A stretch of DNA of 64,000 bases from Sclerodactyla briareus (GCA_026419785.1 JAODTK010001110.1:248001-312000), one strand, 5' to 3'; positions 13,251 to 26,404 are shown, numbered from the stretch's first letter. Translations and numbers: made by a program. Notes: generated by a model not told the origin, from the letters alone.

Positions 13251-13810
13251 ACAGCGGAGGAGGAGGCTTGGAGTCGATCAAGATCTGCTGAGCCGGGAGT
13301 AAGCAGTGAGGAGGAGGAGCAGCAGACAGGGCCGAGCGAGAGGAGAGGAGAGACAGAGGCAGGTTATTAATCCTGGGAAGGGGATTCTTTGTGTTGCGGG
13401 TGGTCCAGCTGTTACGTGCATGCAAGCACACCGGTGCTCATTGACTGAATCAGGAACAACAAGCCCCGGGGAATGAAGCTCAAAGATAGAGAATGTAAAA
13501 AACGGAATGAGCAACATTTGACAGATTAGTTTGGAGTGAGAACATTGTACTAGGTGGAGAGGAGTTGTGGGTATTGTGGACTATATCCCACATCATTACA
13601 CATCATGTACATCTATATCGAGTGAGATTTGCAACTGTTCGTCTGGTAATGCCCCTTTGTACCTTTGATATGATTACCCCCTATAATATATGTAATAGGC
13701 ACACACAATCCCTCCTTTGGCACAGTCATGGAAAATGAACATATGGGCCCTGTATACTATTCCATTGGATCATATGCATGCATTCCTTGTTTTCAAAGGC
13801 CACCAACATG
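13251..13810. other. Unassigned sequence with purine-rich GAG segment
   Basis: 13,255-13,370 is rich in GAG/GGA on the + strand (GAGGAGGAGG, GAGAGGAGAGGAGAG). Nothing else was recognised. Confidence 0.45.
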
Positions 13811-13963
13811 GGCGTCAATGCGGGGGGGACGGGGGACGTTTTCCCCCCCCCCCCCACATTTTGAGGATGCTCCAATGACTTTCATTTTTCAAACAGAATT
13901 TTTTTGGAGGCCCCCCCACTTTGGTTCATTGTCCCCCCCCCCACTTTAAGATGTGTTGACGCC
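13811..13963. mobile_element. Small inverted-repeat element (MITE-like)
   Basis: GGCGTCAA at 13811-13818 is exactly inverted as TTGACGCC at 13956-13963, giving a 153-bp unit. The interior carries a C13 run (13843-13855) and two further C-rich blocks, each followed by a CACTTT or CACATTTT word, so the inside is itself repetitive. Short terminal inverted repeats around homopolymer-rich filler fit a non-autonomous DNA element. No target duplication could be confirmed and an 8-bp arm alone could arise by chance; the internal repetition makes the element reading more likely. Confidence 0.4.
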
Positions 13964-16900
13964 TTGGCCACCAAGACAATAGTATGTTCCTGATGAGAAT
14001 CAGGTTGAGATGCTTCTGGGACTCATCTTTATTTTCGGAAACTGGTTGCTGTGGGTGTCATCCTTAGTGCTATATAAAAAAAAACCCAACTTCCATTCTG
14101 CAGAAGTAACTGTTGTCTTTCTCTCACCAGAGTAACCAACAACACCTATCAACCCACCAACTAGAGCAATCCTCTCTCATAGGACTATTGAATTATTTCT
14201 CAAAGAGGAACCATGTTTCACATTTCAAGAATTATTGACGGCGTTGGGCAAATATGACAACATCATTAGTGCATGGTGGATGCTTCATACTGCGCATACA
14301 TTACACATGCACAAACTTCAACGACTCTTGAACTGGTAACCGGAGTCTATGAAAGATGGGTTGGGACTGAACATGTTCAGGTTTCTTCTCCAGCTGTATT
14401 ATATATATTAGCCTCTTGAAGGCTGTCTGTCATGGATCATTCATGTTTCAAATTTCGTTATCCCGGTTTTTCTATCAGTGGCTTGCCTTAGTTGTTATTT
14501 TAGTTGTCACGTGAGGGGAAATTGAAGATAATCCAAAGGGCCCCAAATTACTGGATTATTCTGATGATTGATTCTAATAATATTGGGAAAAACTTTACTG
14601 TCTTATAATTGTTTCATAAAATTTTCAGGGCAACTAATAAATACAAATGTTTTTTTTTCAAGAATGGTAGCTAAACGCCACAGAATTTAGCAGATGCAAA
14701 GTTCTAAAAAAATTTGCGGGATAAAATTTGAAATGAAGATACAAGAAGCATTCAAATCGTTTATTATTGGCTCGAAGTTCACTAATTAGCTTGTGAACAT
14801 ATCCGTAAATGATTTTCTGGAATTGGCCCTATTTCCGGGAAAGAACTGTTCGATGTGCAATAATTTCAATGTTCGTATTTGGCAGGAAAAAATCGAAACC
14901 TTTGTGGTGTTCAAACTCACAAGTAAATATAGCATTTCAGTGGCGTTGGCTAGTACGAGTGTTCTATATGACCATGGACTCTGGCTTAAAGGTCGGTCAA
15001 ATAAGTTCACTTTATCGGTACCTGCATTACATCAGAAGAGTCCAGGCCAAACCTCAAATTCATCCTGCAGTTGTCCTCAAAACAATTTGAATCATAACAA
15101 AATGACTCTCCGGGGGAGGGTCAATATGGTAATATGATCAGTATATCCCACATGGGTAGGATGGTTCACTTGTAAGAAAGTTGCAAAGACAAAGATATAG
15201 TGGTCAGTAGGTCAGACGGAAATTAGAATATTTGCACAGGTTGGTCAAGCCACAGATCAGTATTGGAAGAACCAAAGGCTGCACTTACTCCCCCTGTTGG
15301 GTCTGTGTGGTATTTATGCTGTATATACCTGAGGAAAGAAAAAGAACAAATCAAGTTAGTGTTTCACACCTAATCCGGTGCATAGATCGTTGTAGGCTAG
15401 CTTCTCAATGCAGACCTCTCCTACCGGTTATTAAGGCTATTAGGGATTTCACGACAGGGACGTCATGCAATCGCCACCATTCCTTTTGCCGGTTTGTACC
15501 GGACAATACTATTGCTAGGTGCGGCTCAATGGTGGGACAAGATTTCCATGAGCCACCCAAAAATTGTCCATGGAACAGGCATATGAGCGTGGGAGTAATG
15601 AATGCTCCATATAGGCTCTAGATATGCTGCCGCCTTGCCAGTGGGAATTTTGAGCACCTAATTTCTGACGAAAAAAAAAGAAAAAACAAAAAAATTGTAC
15701 ACTTGTGCTAGTAAAGTTGGTGACGCTCTGCTTTGATGGTCGAAGCATAACCTGCCACAGAGCAATGCCATAGGACATAGGTGGCAAACTCTCTATACAA
15801 GGGCAGTAGGGAGCAAAACTTCCACTAAAAAAATAAAAGTTTGCTGTTGAGTTGCTCTAATTATAGGGATAGGTTGCAAGGACACTGCAGAATCAAGATG
15901 GAAATAATAGCTAGCTAAACAAATATGTATCAGTCAGAAAACCCCAACAGTCTAACTTTTTCTCTACATAGTCAGTGCTCATGTGTATTGGGCGAGAATG
16001 AAAAGCTTCCAATCATGATGTTTTAAATGTTGTCATATACTCACACAACCACTGCAAATACTTTTTCTATTGGTAGATACTGCGCGAGATTTACCCTTGT
16101 GAGGAAGAAGCAGTAGAGTATGGGTTTTTAGAGGACACATAAGCCGTTCACCCAATCAGCAGCTTTTGTTCACAATCCCCATACATTAGGCTGAACGTAA
16201 ACTAATTAATTCGGGTCCACCATCCTACGACATGGTGAAATGCAATAGGCATGAGGCATTCCCTGTGCTGTCCATATGCTACGTCATACAATGATGCATA
16301 ACAGGGAATCTCTCTGTCTCTGCAGAATGGACCAAACTTGAGAAGGTTGAAACTTTGGCATGAGAACATCGTATTGAAGTTGGGTTCAGTTCTCCACTCC
16401 CCAAAATATTATCAGTTGTAGTGGATCCCGCAGTTGTCCTTTCAACCAATCAGGGTTCGAGATAGCTGGTGTCCCGTGGCGAAATGCTCCTCAAATGAGC
16501 AAGATTGCATGCTACACACTATCGGAAGTGTATAGCAGTCAGTTTGTACACAAAACTATAGACAGTATACAGGTCCCCAAATTTCTACACTGGTGTCCGG
16601 CACTTTTTCAGTGGCTGCAACCAACATAACTCTTCACTGTTTTCTACTTTGGTGCTGAGCAGTGCTGCATCAGGCCATCATGGGTCACTCCTCAGCACAA
16701 TGAAGCCACCTGTGTCCAATCCAATTAGCCAGATTTCAAGTTAACCAATTGACAGTTGTCCACTCTGTTTCAAGGAGCATTTATCAGCATTGATTACAAA
16801 CTGGAGGATTATCAACCAGCATGAGATAGGGAAATCAATAATAGCCCTCACCATGAGAGGTGTCGTGACAGCAGCACACAATAGAGGACTATAAACACGA

Positions 16901-18499
16901 CTGGAGTGTCATAATCGACCACGAGGCACTGTCATAAGCAGCGAAATATCCAACTCATGCAGTCAGCTAGAGATCCATGGTCAAGGTGATGGTGCCAGGA
17001 AAGGAAGGCTCAACTGGCGGCGTGCGCGCCACTTGTGGCGCTTTGAGGCATTCCAAATGGCGCACGGCAGACTGGCATGAACAAATTTGAAAGTATAGAC
17101 AAAATACAGAAAACGTGTCAGACAGTGAAAATATTATTTTTCAAATACTCCCATTCGAAGCGACTAAACCACCAAGCTGTAGAATATGCCTCACTGCCCA
17201 ACTGGACTATAAATAGACTCTCAAAATACTGTATGCAGCGGGCGGTGGTACAAGTCCCCAACCCCCTGGCTTGAACACTGATTACAGGAGAGTTATTCCC
17301 ACAGTATATCAAACTGTTGCATATATCATCAGTCCGGAGATTCTATTCAGGAGAATGAAATTGTCTCCCATTCAGGAGAATTCAAATTATTCATGAGACT
17401 ACAATTTTGTAATCTCCCCACAGTGCAACGTTTCACCCATATGGAAATATACCTTTTTTTTCTTGTGGGTGAACATTCATTTTTCCTTTCCACCCTTCTT
17501 GAAAATTTGTCCAATCCGAGTCTTCAGTTTTTATCGCATCATCAGATCCTTCTTGTCCCAACAAAGAAAAAATAATGCTTGATATTGGATTGGTAGTTGT
17601 CATGTATATTCCAAGTATTTGAGTAGGAATAGATACTTCTCAGAGTAGCTTTTTGGAACTTAAAATTTGTCACAGTCGCTCCGAACAGCAGTTCGTTGTT
17701 TATATCAAGGTATAACTGCCTGAACTTGCACTAGGCTAACAAATTCAATACAGGGTAAAGTACACAGCGATGGAGACATGTACTGTAATCATTGACCATA
17801 ATAAATATAATGTTTATGTACTCAAACAGCGCAGGGTGTCATTAACTGCAGACAATATTCATTAATCTGTATTAACATACACTTCTCCGAACAGAGACCT
17901 TCCCCCGGACCGATCATAGCAACCATAACCATAACACCGTAAATCATCACCAGCACTGAGACTTGTCCTGACCCCCCAATGCGAACATGCTGTACTACCA
18001 GATGACAATCCCCTGTATTAAATGCACGTTAGGCAATTACAACAACACCTACTATCATATTTTTCCTTCCCCGATTTTGTTGTTCCACCGACTTTTTTAG
18101 GTAAAGTTTTGGTTGTAAACCATGCCTAAAATTCAAACAAATAATTTGGCAGTTTTCATATCACGAGTCTGGCATCACACATGCATTTCATTTCAGTACT
18201 TTCCACTAATTTAGATTACTATCATATTGATTCGAGCTAGATAAATATTCCGTGTGGGTCATTTCACGACCCAGTTCCATGTGGGGTAAATAGCAAAACA
18301 ATAGGATAAGCACTAAATTGAGTCAAGACATGTTCCCGCTAAGAACATGGGACTGCAGGAATCCTACATACTTTTCAGTGGTAATAAACATCTCTGCATT
18401 GAATCCTCTAGCAAAGGTACATTGCCTCAAATTGGCGATTTTGTTGATTTTGCTACCGTGTCTTTTTTGTTCTTCTCCGAGACTTGGTTAAATTAATCT
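13964..18499. other. Unassigned sequence
   Basis: No gene was recognised. A TTGTGCTGAG-type inverted pair (16652-16659 with 16691-16698) and two ATTCAGGAGAAT copies at about 17,346 and 17,371 are minor repeats. The 129-codon frame at 15232-15621 (+) and the paired frames at 14786-15137 have no recognisable domain. Confidence 0.45.
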
Positions 18500-19280
18500 T
18501 GAAAAACTCAATCAACCTCTAGGAAGTCTTCCCTATCAACCGGGTTCCTGCAGATTCTGTGCCAATCCCATTTCCATGGCCAAATAAAGGATTCCATGAC
18601 CTTCCTCTTCATCAACTAGACATCAAGTTCTTCACAGCCTCGGTAATTCCCATGAAATGACAATAATTTCCTTGGACAAATATCATTGTATAGTGGATTG
18701 CCCGGAGCCCTGGTGCTGCTTGCACTTGGGAGCATTGAAAGTAATGTAGCAACAAACTGCTGATTCGAAATTGATCCAACTGGCGTGGGTTATGTTTGGG
18801 TCATCAGCAGACCAAGTATAGAACTTCCAACTTGTTCCTTCCTCTTCCAATTGTTCCGGCATCTCATGGACATAACAAATAAATAGGACATAGTAGGTCC
18901 AAGGACACTCCTCAGGAATGCCACTAATCACAAAAGAATACCTTTTTGGAAATTATTGCTCATTGGGTACAAACTATTTGTCTATACGGTTGCTAAGGAA
19001 TCCGTCATCCAGTTCAGGACATTAGCAGTATAACCCCATAGATGTGTAACTGTCGATCGCCTTCAAGCTGTTCCCAGTCAAAATCAAGGTAATCGCATCA
19101 ACTGGCGCACCAGGCATCAAGATATTTGAGCAAATTATCAGTGTCCAGCAACTGCAGCCTCGTTACAGGAACACCCCTAATTAATCCATGTTGGTATCAT
19201 GGTATGAGGGTGAGAGGATTGATTGCAATTTAATGAACGACTCTTTTCTAATGAGCTTGGGTCAACGATTCCTCAGTCAG
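18500..19280 (-). mobile_element. LINE fragment: decayed reverse transcriptase, minus strand
   Basis: Reading the minus strand from about 19,280 down, pieces of a non-LTR reverse transcriptase appear in the right order but in different frames. They are a thumb/fingers-like RGCSC...TLI segment near 19,170, VDAITL (box A position) near 19,100, MGLYC and LDDGFLSNR near 19,000, SGIP at 18,925, RSVLGP (one frame over) just after it, FICYVHEMPEQL, SADDP (the catalytic ADD at 18,808-18,800) and FNAPKC at 18,739-18,722. In intact relatives these read QGSVLGP, YINDMP, FADD and FNxxKC. The QG residues are damaged and stops occur between blocks, so the copy cannot be active. The SGIP-QGSVLGP-YINDMP-ADD order fits the CR1/Jockey group. 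No tail was recognised below 18,500. Confidence 0.82.
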
Positions 19281-20489
19281 CATTGCAAAGTGCATTTTGA
19301 GTGCATTGGGCATACTAGCCCCGCCAATTGCCTTTGACTCCACCAAAACTGGCGTCTTCTTTCGGTCTCGATCCGCGCGGTGTGCCGTGCGAGTCTACAT
19401 TTTCCGCCTAAACACTTCCTTGTTTATATACATTGTAGTCCATGGTCCAAGTTCAGCTTGAGCAGTCCAGAGCTTCTCCATTGCTCATGGGTGCGTCCAT
19501 CTGGTCCTGGTCACTGAATTTTTAAGTTGTTCACAACTGCTTCAAAAATCCTCCTCGCTAACTATAACTGAAAAAAAGCCAGTAACTGTACATTGGTAAT
19601 ACTGATAGCCTCTCAGGTACACTTCATGACATACCTTGGAAATAAACTGTCCCACGCGCTACAAACTTACAGCCTTACAGCCAGCGGCAGGATATGGTAC
19701 CTCCAGTAACTCATTGAATCAGTTTCCTCTTGACAAAGGAACAATTTTGAAGCATGTTTAGGTTAGTAGACGCCTGTCGAACCTAAAATAAAAAGGGATA
19801 AAAAAGGCTGCCTCCTCTGAGAGAGCTCAGCCTCAAGCAGCAAACACTGCTTTCGACCCGCTTCTTCTCCTCTTTTCAACCTGTCTAAGTGGTATTTCTC
19901 ATGTTGCATTTTATTTAGAAATGGTTATTATGCAATTTCTTTCTGTTATGAATGGCTATTAATTAGTATTACTATTAGTTTACAGCTCCATAAAAAGAGG
20001 GGGTTTGCCTCCTCCTCTCATTTTCTGAAAATGGGGGACGCTAAACATGTTTTTATTTTTACTTGTCCTAAGGCTGAATGGCACTTTAGCAGAATTCTAT
20101 ATAGGCGTAATCAATACTTCAAAACACTTCCACATCCAGTAAGACTGCACTTTGACTAACTTACTCAGGCTAAGCTAGGTCTGACTCTGAGTAAAGCAAA
20201 GTAGCCTATCCTAGGCCTGGTTGCTTTAGGCTAGGCTAACTCTAGACATGGTTTCACTCTTAGTCTTACTCAGTCATGGTAGTTATTGGTACCGCTGTAG
20301 GCCTAGCAGTAGCACGGTTCCAAATTTCCAATAAACGAAGTCAACGCCTGCATACTTTTCCAATCATAGGATCAAGGATCGGAAAAGCCTACGGTTAAAA
20401 AAAGTAAGCAATTCACGAACCGATTCTCTCGACTGACAATCAAATCAATCATTAGTAAACGGGCCGGATAGACCATTATGACTCCAAAT
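19281..20489. other. Unassigned sequence
   Basis: No gene was recognised. AGGCTAGGCTAA-like words and one TAGGCCTA (20298-20305) occur between 20,150 and 20,310. Confidence 0.45.
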
Positions 20490-20660
20490 CGCACGGCGGG
20501 CGCGCTGCTTAACTTCATTCTTGCATTGCAACGTACGTACGTACATAGCGCGTGCTAGCTGGGCGCTAGCCTAGATTATGTGGCCGACCGGCCGGCCGGC
20601 TAGATGATCGTATCGATCACGTACACCTCGTACACACAGGCATAGGGCAAGTTCCGCGCC
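20490..20660. other. CpG-rich cluster of palindromes
   Basis: ACGTACGTACGTAC (20531-20544), GCTAGC repeated around a 5-bp spacer (20554-20570), an overlapping CCGGCCGGCCGG block (about 20,588-20,600) and TGATCGTATCGATCA (about 20,605-20,620) follow one another within 90 bp. The segment is CpG-rich in contrast to its AT-rich flanks. It may be regulatory DNA or a simple-sequence expansion. I see no exon or TATA box tied to it. Confidence 0.5.
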
Positions 20661-21445
20661 GGTAAACTTTTTCTGAGGCACTACCACTACAGTACACATC
20701 GTGTGCGAGACATTGCAGACGACAAAACGCTAATTTGATCTTCGCTCCAAACCTAAGGTTATATCACAGTGTATACACTACCATGTACATGTACAGCACG
20801 TTAAGTTCCACAATATTACCAGACAGCATAATAAGGTGGCTATAGAGAATAGTTTTCGGTTAGTGAATGCAGCTTCTTATTCTTCCAAAATGAATCGATG
20901 GCAGGTTTACTTCGATGCAAATGAATAATTTGAAGTAACGAGGTATTCTCGTTCTCACTACAAATACCGCTCTTCATCGGCGATGAAACAGTAATGAACT
21001 GTTATCGCAGTGTGGTACAAACCAGACAACGAAAATTCTCCCAACCTCCTCCTGGCCAAACTCGTCATTGGTCCGTTCCTAGGAAACTGTCAATCAAAGA
21101 TCCTATTTTTGGAGACACGAAATTCAAACTTCGTTGAAAGATAGGCAATCGGTATGGTATAGATATTTTTCACTAACATAAATTCATTGCTTTTGCGCAG
21201 AATTCAGTTTTGTGGTCTTGTGGAATACACGCATTTTAGTTCGAGAACAACATGATTACTTACTTCGCGCTTGGAGGAACGCTGCTTGGCCGATTGGATA
21301 GGCTATCGAACTGGCACGGTGTTGGTGGAGAGAGAGAGAGGGGGGAGGGGGGGGGGGGTGGTATAGGAAGGGTTTTTTTAGTTACAGGAAAGGGGGTGAA
21401 CCTAACTTTACGGTTGGGGGGGTTGGCTTATGGGAGGGTATGAAC
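20661..21445. other. Unassigned sequence ending in G-rich run
   Basis: No gene was recognised. A GA repeat and a G12 run (21347-21358) lie near the end and lead into the 216-bp repeat. Confidence 0.45.
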
Positions 21446-21760
21446 AAATGTGTCGTGAACAAAAGGAGTCCAATTTTCCTTCTTTGAGGGTTGGGTCATT
21501 GAGGTAGGGGTATAAGGGGAGTCCCTCCCCGAATGCTCTATAACTATAAATGCAATTCGGTGCAATATAGCACACCTACACACCCGTTCTGTTTTGGGAG
21601 CAATTCCCTGTTCCGACCGGGCTTTGGATGAACTTTGATGTTCCAATATTTTTTTCTGCTGAAATGTGTCGTGAACAAAAGGCAATTAGTTCTTCGGGGG
21701 TTAGGCAAATGGGGGAGGGGTACAAAGGGAGGGGTTTCCCCTCCCCACTGAAATAGCATA
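21446..21760. repeat. Diverged 216-bp direct repeat
   Basis: AAATGTGTCGTGAACAAAAGG starts at 21446 and again at 21662, each time followed by a related stretch: GGGTT, then AGGGGTATAAGGGGA or AGGGGTACAAAGGGA, then a CCCTCCCC end. The second copy is shorter before the G-rich part. A weaker GGGTTGG...GGGAGGGTA segment just upstream (21,410-21,440) may be a third, partial unit. Confidence 0.75.
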
Positions 21761-23382
21761 CGAAATCGAATACTCTAAAATAGGCCTAGGTCTACTTTTT
21801 CGCGGTAGATCAACTCACACCTCTCCAAATCATTGTTGCTCAATTTTGTTGGAGCAGCCTCGTTTCGTCCAAAAAGTTAACAACCACCATTTCTGGTCAA
21901 CTGGCGATTAGCGAGGTAAACGTCTGTGTGACGTCAGTCACGTCACGGAAGGTGGGCCGTTTCATAACATAGTGACCTCGAGTTGCCCTGGGAAGAATTT
22001 TCATTGTACTTCATGGAAACGTCCGCCGGCCGCTTATTTTTTTTCCGCCGGTTTGACCTTAACCAGAACGACAATGCTTTTAAAGGCCAATTGTCATGAA
22101 AATATTTGCTGATTCAAACTAACAGGAATGAGAATTGGGCATGACAGTACCCCATGCACACCACAAATTTGGAGGCTCTATAGCATGTGCTTTGTTGAGA
22201 TATTTCAATTTATTTTGAGAAATTAGTGGATCTTATGACATCATGGAGGGGAACGATGCAGAGGCTGCATGCCAATTGACCCTACACAGTAGGTGCTGCA
22301 ATTTGCGCCATGATAACCAGAAGACAAAAAAGGTCTTCACTTAGGATGAATGAGAATTTCTTCACTCCTCGGCCTATCTTGTGAAGGATTTTGAAAGTTT
22401 CTGTTCGAAACCCTATCTATATAGTTTGTTTGGTACAAGATTTTCAAAAGTAGCCTACATGTTTTTACTTGACTTTGGCTATTATAGGGGAATCTGCCGC
22501 TTCCCCCCCCCCCCCCCATTCCCCCCGTCGTGCCCGTGATGCCACAAGGCGAATTTTGCATTAGCGACTGTGCCTTAATCGTACACGCGAAGCGGCTAAT
22601 ATGGTCCTGTGGTTTCGTCGGCTGTCATAAACTCATAATGTCATAGAAAGTACCCGAAGTCACGTCAATTTGCATGACTATTGGCCTTCAAATGGGTCAT
22701 GAGAGTTTTCGAAAACTTTAAAACGTCTTTTGAATGTAACCAGTGCGAAACGTTTCCATGGCTTTTGTATTTATATTGGAAATAATCATTCGAGAGTCTA
22801 GAAGGTTGGATGTGCATTTAACAAGAACGCAAGTATGCCCAGTGATTCCTTGCCAATCACCAAACTTTCGTAACCTGGTAACAGAAAATGCTTTCAAGAT
22901 CACCTAAAATTTCGGGTTTGATTGATCATGAAACCGTCTTGATAACTTCACGAGAACTATGAGGCAAGCCACTAGTGTCCGAATCTAGCAGAACCCGAGA
23001 ACGAACAGTCCCCGCGGTGTCACACCCTCCATTCGGGGGAAAATATATGTTTAATGCTCCATAATCCATTATTCCATCGATTATGAGGACAATAGTGAAC
23101 GCACGCGAGTGTTACATGATAGTAAAAAGGTGAATGCCAGTGAACGCCTGATAATACCTTTCCTCAATTTTTCATTCATTGTAGGGAGAATGATCAGCGC
23201 AGCATCGGCTCAGTAGGACCAAGCTCTATATTCTCAAGGTGTATATGCCTCTAATATCAAAGATCGGTACATTTTTTTTTTACAAAATACCTGTGTCACC
23301 CAACTATGTGTAAATGTTACACGAAGCTGGTGGAAAAGAAAGGTTCGGAACGCACCGTCGCTGGTAACAGCGCCTAGCTGGT
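21761..23382. other. Unassigned sequence
   Basis: Holds TAGGCCTA at 21781-21788, the CRE-like site listed separately and a C15 run at 22503-22517. No coding region was recognised. Confidence 0.45.
21929..21946. promoter_or_regulatory. Tandem CRE-like sites
   Basis: TGACGTCA is the perfect palindromic cyclic-AMP response element, and it runs directly into GTCACGTCAC, a second half-site pair. Such sites bind CREB/ATF factors in animals. No promoter or exon was recognised near it, and the word could belong to an unlisted repeat, so function is a guess. Confidence 0.25.
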
Positions 23383-23407
23383 GGGGGGGGGGGGGGGGGG
23401 GGGGGGG
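23383..23407. repeat. G25 homopolymer
   Basis: Twenty-five consecutive G, the longest G/C homopolymer in the window. The minus-strand frame at 23234-23425 is a proline-repeat by-product of it. The exact length is likely to be polymorphic or uncertain. Confidence 0.95.
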
Positions 23408-25209
23408 CGCTGATGATCCCGACACTCTCGGGCCGGGCCCACCTGCTGTGAATGTCAGAGGACGGGGCCAGGTATGACGGGACCGGGATCAGAAGTATAG
23501 AAGGCCATCGCTCTACCAGTTCTGCCAGCCATAGTTTCGATGACGGCGGTGTGTACTACAGTGATAATAACACGTCAGTAGTGTTATTCCTAGGTGTAAC
23601 CAGTTCTTGCCATCTTGTCACCTATATGCCGCATGTCCGGCCCCGCTGCTGCCTGTCCCGTTTACCGGTAATACACAAAAACCCAAAAAACCCAAGCAAT
23701 TACGGTCTATCAACTACCGAGTTTTACGAGGACTGGCCTGGCGGAAAACACGTTTCTAGCAAACCTCCTATCTGAATGAGAAATGATTTAACTCGGAGTA
23801 TTTTATGTTATTTTACCTTCATGTTCTTCTCAAATTATTTATTCACCCATAGTGTACGATTTATTTCGTGCTGAACTGAAGACACCATGATTTTGCATAG
23901 TGGTCCACCGATCCACCAGGTGCCGGATTTGGTGGCGCCATCGAAATACTGAGGTCGTGGAAACTAAACTAAAATACTGTCCATAATCACTACATCAGCA
24001 GATCAGTGTCGTTCGTAAGCATAGACCTTTTCGCAAATATCATTTGCGGCGCACTGTGGGATAGTTTTTGACGCATGCTGGGAAACTTCAGGGGGGAGTT
24101 TTGTGTTAGGCATGTACTGGAAAAAATAAAAATTAAAAAACGTAATTTAAAAACGTAAATTTCAATTATCTTTCGCATTCTCGGTGCATATTCTGTCAAA
24201 GTTCAATAGTTGTCTCCAATAATTTTTTACATCTTCATTGTGACAAATCTGACTGAAAAGTGCTATTTTTCGCCAGAAAACGAAACAATTTTATATGCTG
24301 AAATTCCATTGGCCCTCCATAGGTTGCCTACTTTGCCCCCTGAGCTAGACCACAATTCATTGCGAGGGGCTATTTGCGCAACGGGCTGATGGTACTATTA
24401 TAGGTGCATTGACAGGCGAATTAATGTAATTATTCGAAGAGAAAAATGTCCCGTGCGCGTGCGAGCTACACCGAACGACAATCAATTGAATTTGTATGTG
24501 CAACATCAGCAACATTTCTGCATAGAGTTTTTGTTACTACTAACTTTGAACTGCGGGAAAGCTGCGGAGAGATTCCAGGTATCGAAACATGATGTGAAAC
24601 GCGTTGATAATTGCATAGTAATCAACGTGAAGAGTGCAACCGCCTCACAGCACGGGTTGGGGGCATTCATTTCTTCTGACCTATAGTTAGGGCGACTAAT
24701 GCGCTAAGTCGGTTGTACGTGCCTCTATATTCCACACAACAGCGTCAAACCAGTATGGGAGCGTTATCGTTAGATTGCCGGGACTACTTTGTGAGTGAGC
24801 ACCAAGTTGGGAGAGAATAATCCGTTCTGTGTACACTCCTATAGCAGATTGTTTCCTTTTCCCTACATATAATAACGCCACGTCCGCGTCGTGAATTCCG
24901 ATTCCTCCTTCATCGCCCGCGCACAGCTCGTAACTTGCACTAAGCCAATAAATCCATAAATCGCGCAGTTATCTGCGTTACACTCGGTTCAGTAGGGGCG
25001 CTCGACGGGTTCTTTCGCCCCATAAAGTCATCATATAAACTTGAGCTAGGGGGCATAACACCGCGTATTGTGTGCTCTGTTGGAAGTTTACTTACCTACT
25101 TACTTACACGCCTCGTGTATGCTTCCACCGGAAGGTGCTTCAGTTGACTAAGGAAATCTCAGTCGGAAATTGTAGAGGTTCAAGTTTTGGGTGTGGAAGG
25201 CCACCAGCG
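23408..25209. other. Unassigned sequence
   Basis: No gene was recognised. The frames at 23452-23775 and 24453-24686 (+) show no domain I know. Confidence 0.45.
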
Positions 25210-25335
25210 AATTTCGCGTACTCTTTTCCGAAGAGTGCCCCGAGTAACGAGGCAGGGGTGAGAATTCCTGCTCCCGGGATCGAACTGGGATCTGTTGGAA
25301 TTCCTGCTCCGTGATCGAACCGGAGTCTGTTTGAA
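25210..25335 (-). repeat. Structured tRNA-like repeat with two box B motifs
   Basis: On the minus strand two units of about 36 bp (25298-25331 and 25262-25297) each carry a Pol III box B: CCGGTTCGATCACGG and CCAGTTCGATCCCGG. Each can form a T-arm-like stem around TTCGATC with four of five pairs, and both end in GAGCAGGAATTC. Just beyond, ACTCTTTTCCGAAGAGT (25220-25236) is a perfect 6-bp hairpin with a 5-nt loop. No full tRNA cloverleaf or box A was found. A tRNA-derived SINE with a duplicated box B module is the simplest reading. Confidence 0.5.
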
Positions 25336-26404
25336 GTGCTGTCGAGACCACAGATGATGAGGTGCGCTATTGTGTGTAAATATCGTGAAACTCATCCAGT
25401 TTTTTCCCGTTTTTGCTCTCTATCTGTGAATTTTGTCATCGATATGCTTCGGCGCACACCCTCTTTGTTCCATAGTATATTAACCTGTTGTCACTGTGTA
25501 CGATTCTGGAATTCATCTTCAGTGAGTGTTACCCTATTTCAGAATTCCCTCTGATGACATAGCCTACCAGCAGATTCATAACGGAAGCAAAAACAAAAAC
25601 AAAAACAAAAACAAAAACAAAAACAACAACAACATAAAGATCGAAGATACAAATAAATTGTGTTCGACAGAATCACCTTCTACTTCTCTAACAGTCTAAG
25701 CTTCCAACAGCCACGGAACGACTATAACATATTATTGTGAAGCTCGAAATAGAGGGGGGCTGTCAAATGGAACTTATCTATTATTCTGACGAAACTATAA
25801 CATTACTATTAGTGAGGGCGCTGTTAGGGGCATGAAAAACTCCACACTGATTTCACTTCTGCATAGGCGCTTTAGTACAGTATGCCCGAGGCTTATTTCG
25901 CCCTCGTTGTATGCCCCATCTTTCATCAGGAGCGCTCAAATGTTTCATCCTACTGATATAACGAGTAACGGGTAGGTTGATTGATGCTACCTTTGACAAA
26001 GGGTTCTGTCAGAATGTCTGGGAGGGGGGGGGGGGGCTAGATGTGGCAGGGGAACCGTCTGCGTCTGCAAAGGTCCAAGGGCAGAGCATGCGGCTGGCAC
26101 CATGTATAAGTTCTGCAAAAAACAATTACCCTCCATAATCGATCATATTATAATAGACATTTAGGTGACGCTTGTGAAGCTATCGGCGACTTTTAACCCC
26201 GCGATAAGAAAGAGATGAGGTCAAATCATGTTCCATATAATCGATTTGTGTTTCATAACAATCAATAACAACAATGATGCGGGCAATTTTCAAGTGGAAA
26301 ATTCGAGAGAACATCCTTACTCCATAAGAAAACTAACTCAGCAGTATCCCGTACTCCATTTTATTGGAGTTAAGCCTGCCCTCTATAGTAGGGGTATATT
26401 CGCG
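25336..26404. other. Unassigned sequence
   Basis: Contains the (CAAAAA)n tract listed separately and a G13 run at 26024-26036. No gene was recognised. Confidence 0.45.
25588..25633. repeat. (CAAAAA)n microsatellite passing into (CAA)n
   Basis: About six CAAAAA units are followed by four CAA units. Such A-rich tracts often mark the 3' end of a retroposed element, but none was recognised upstream. Confidence 0.9.
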
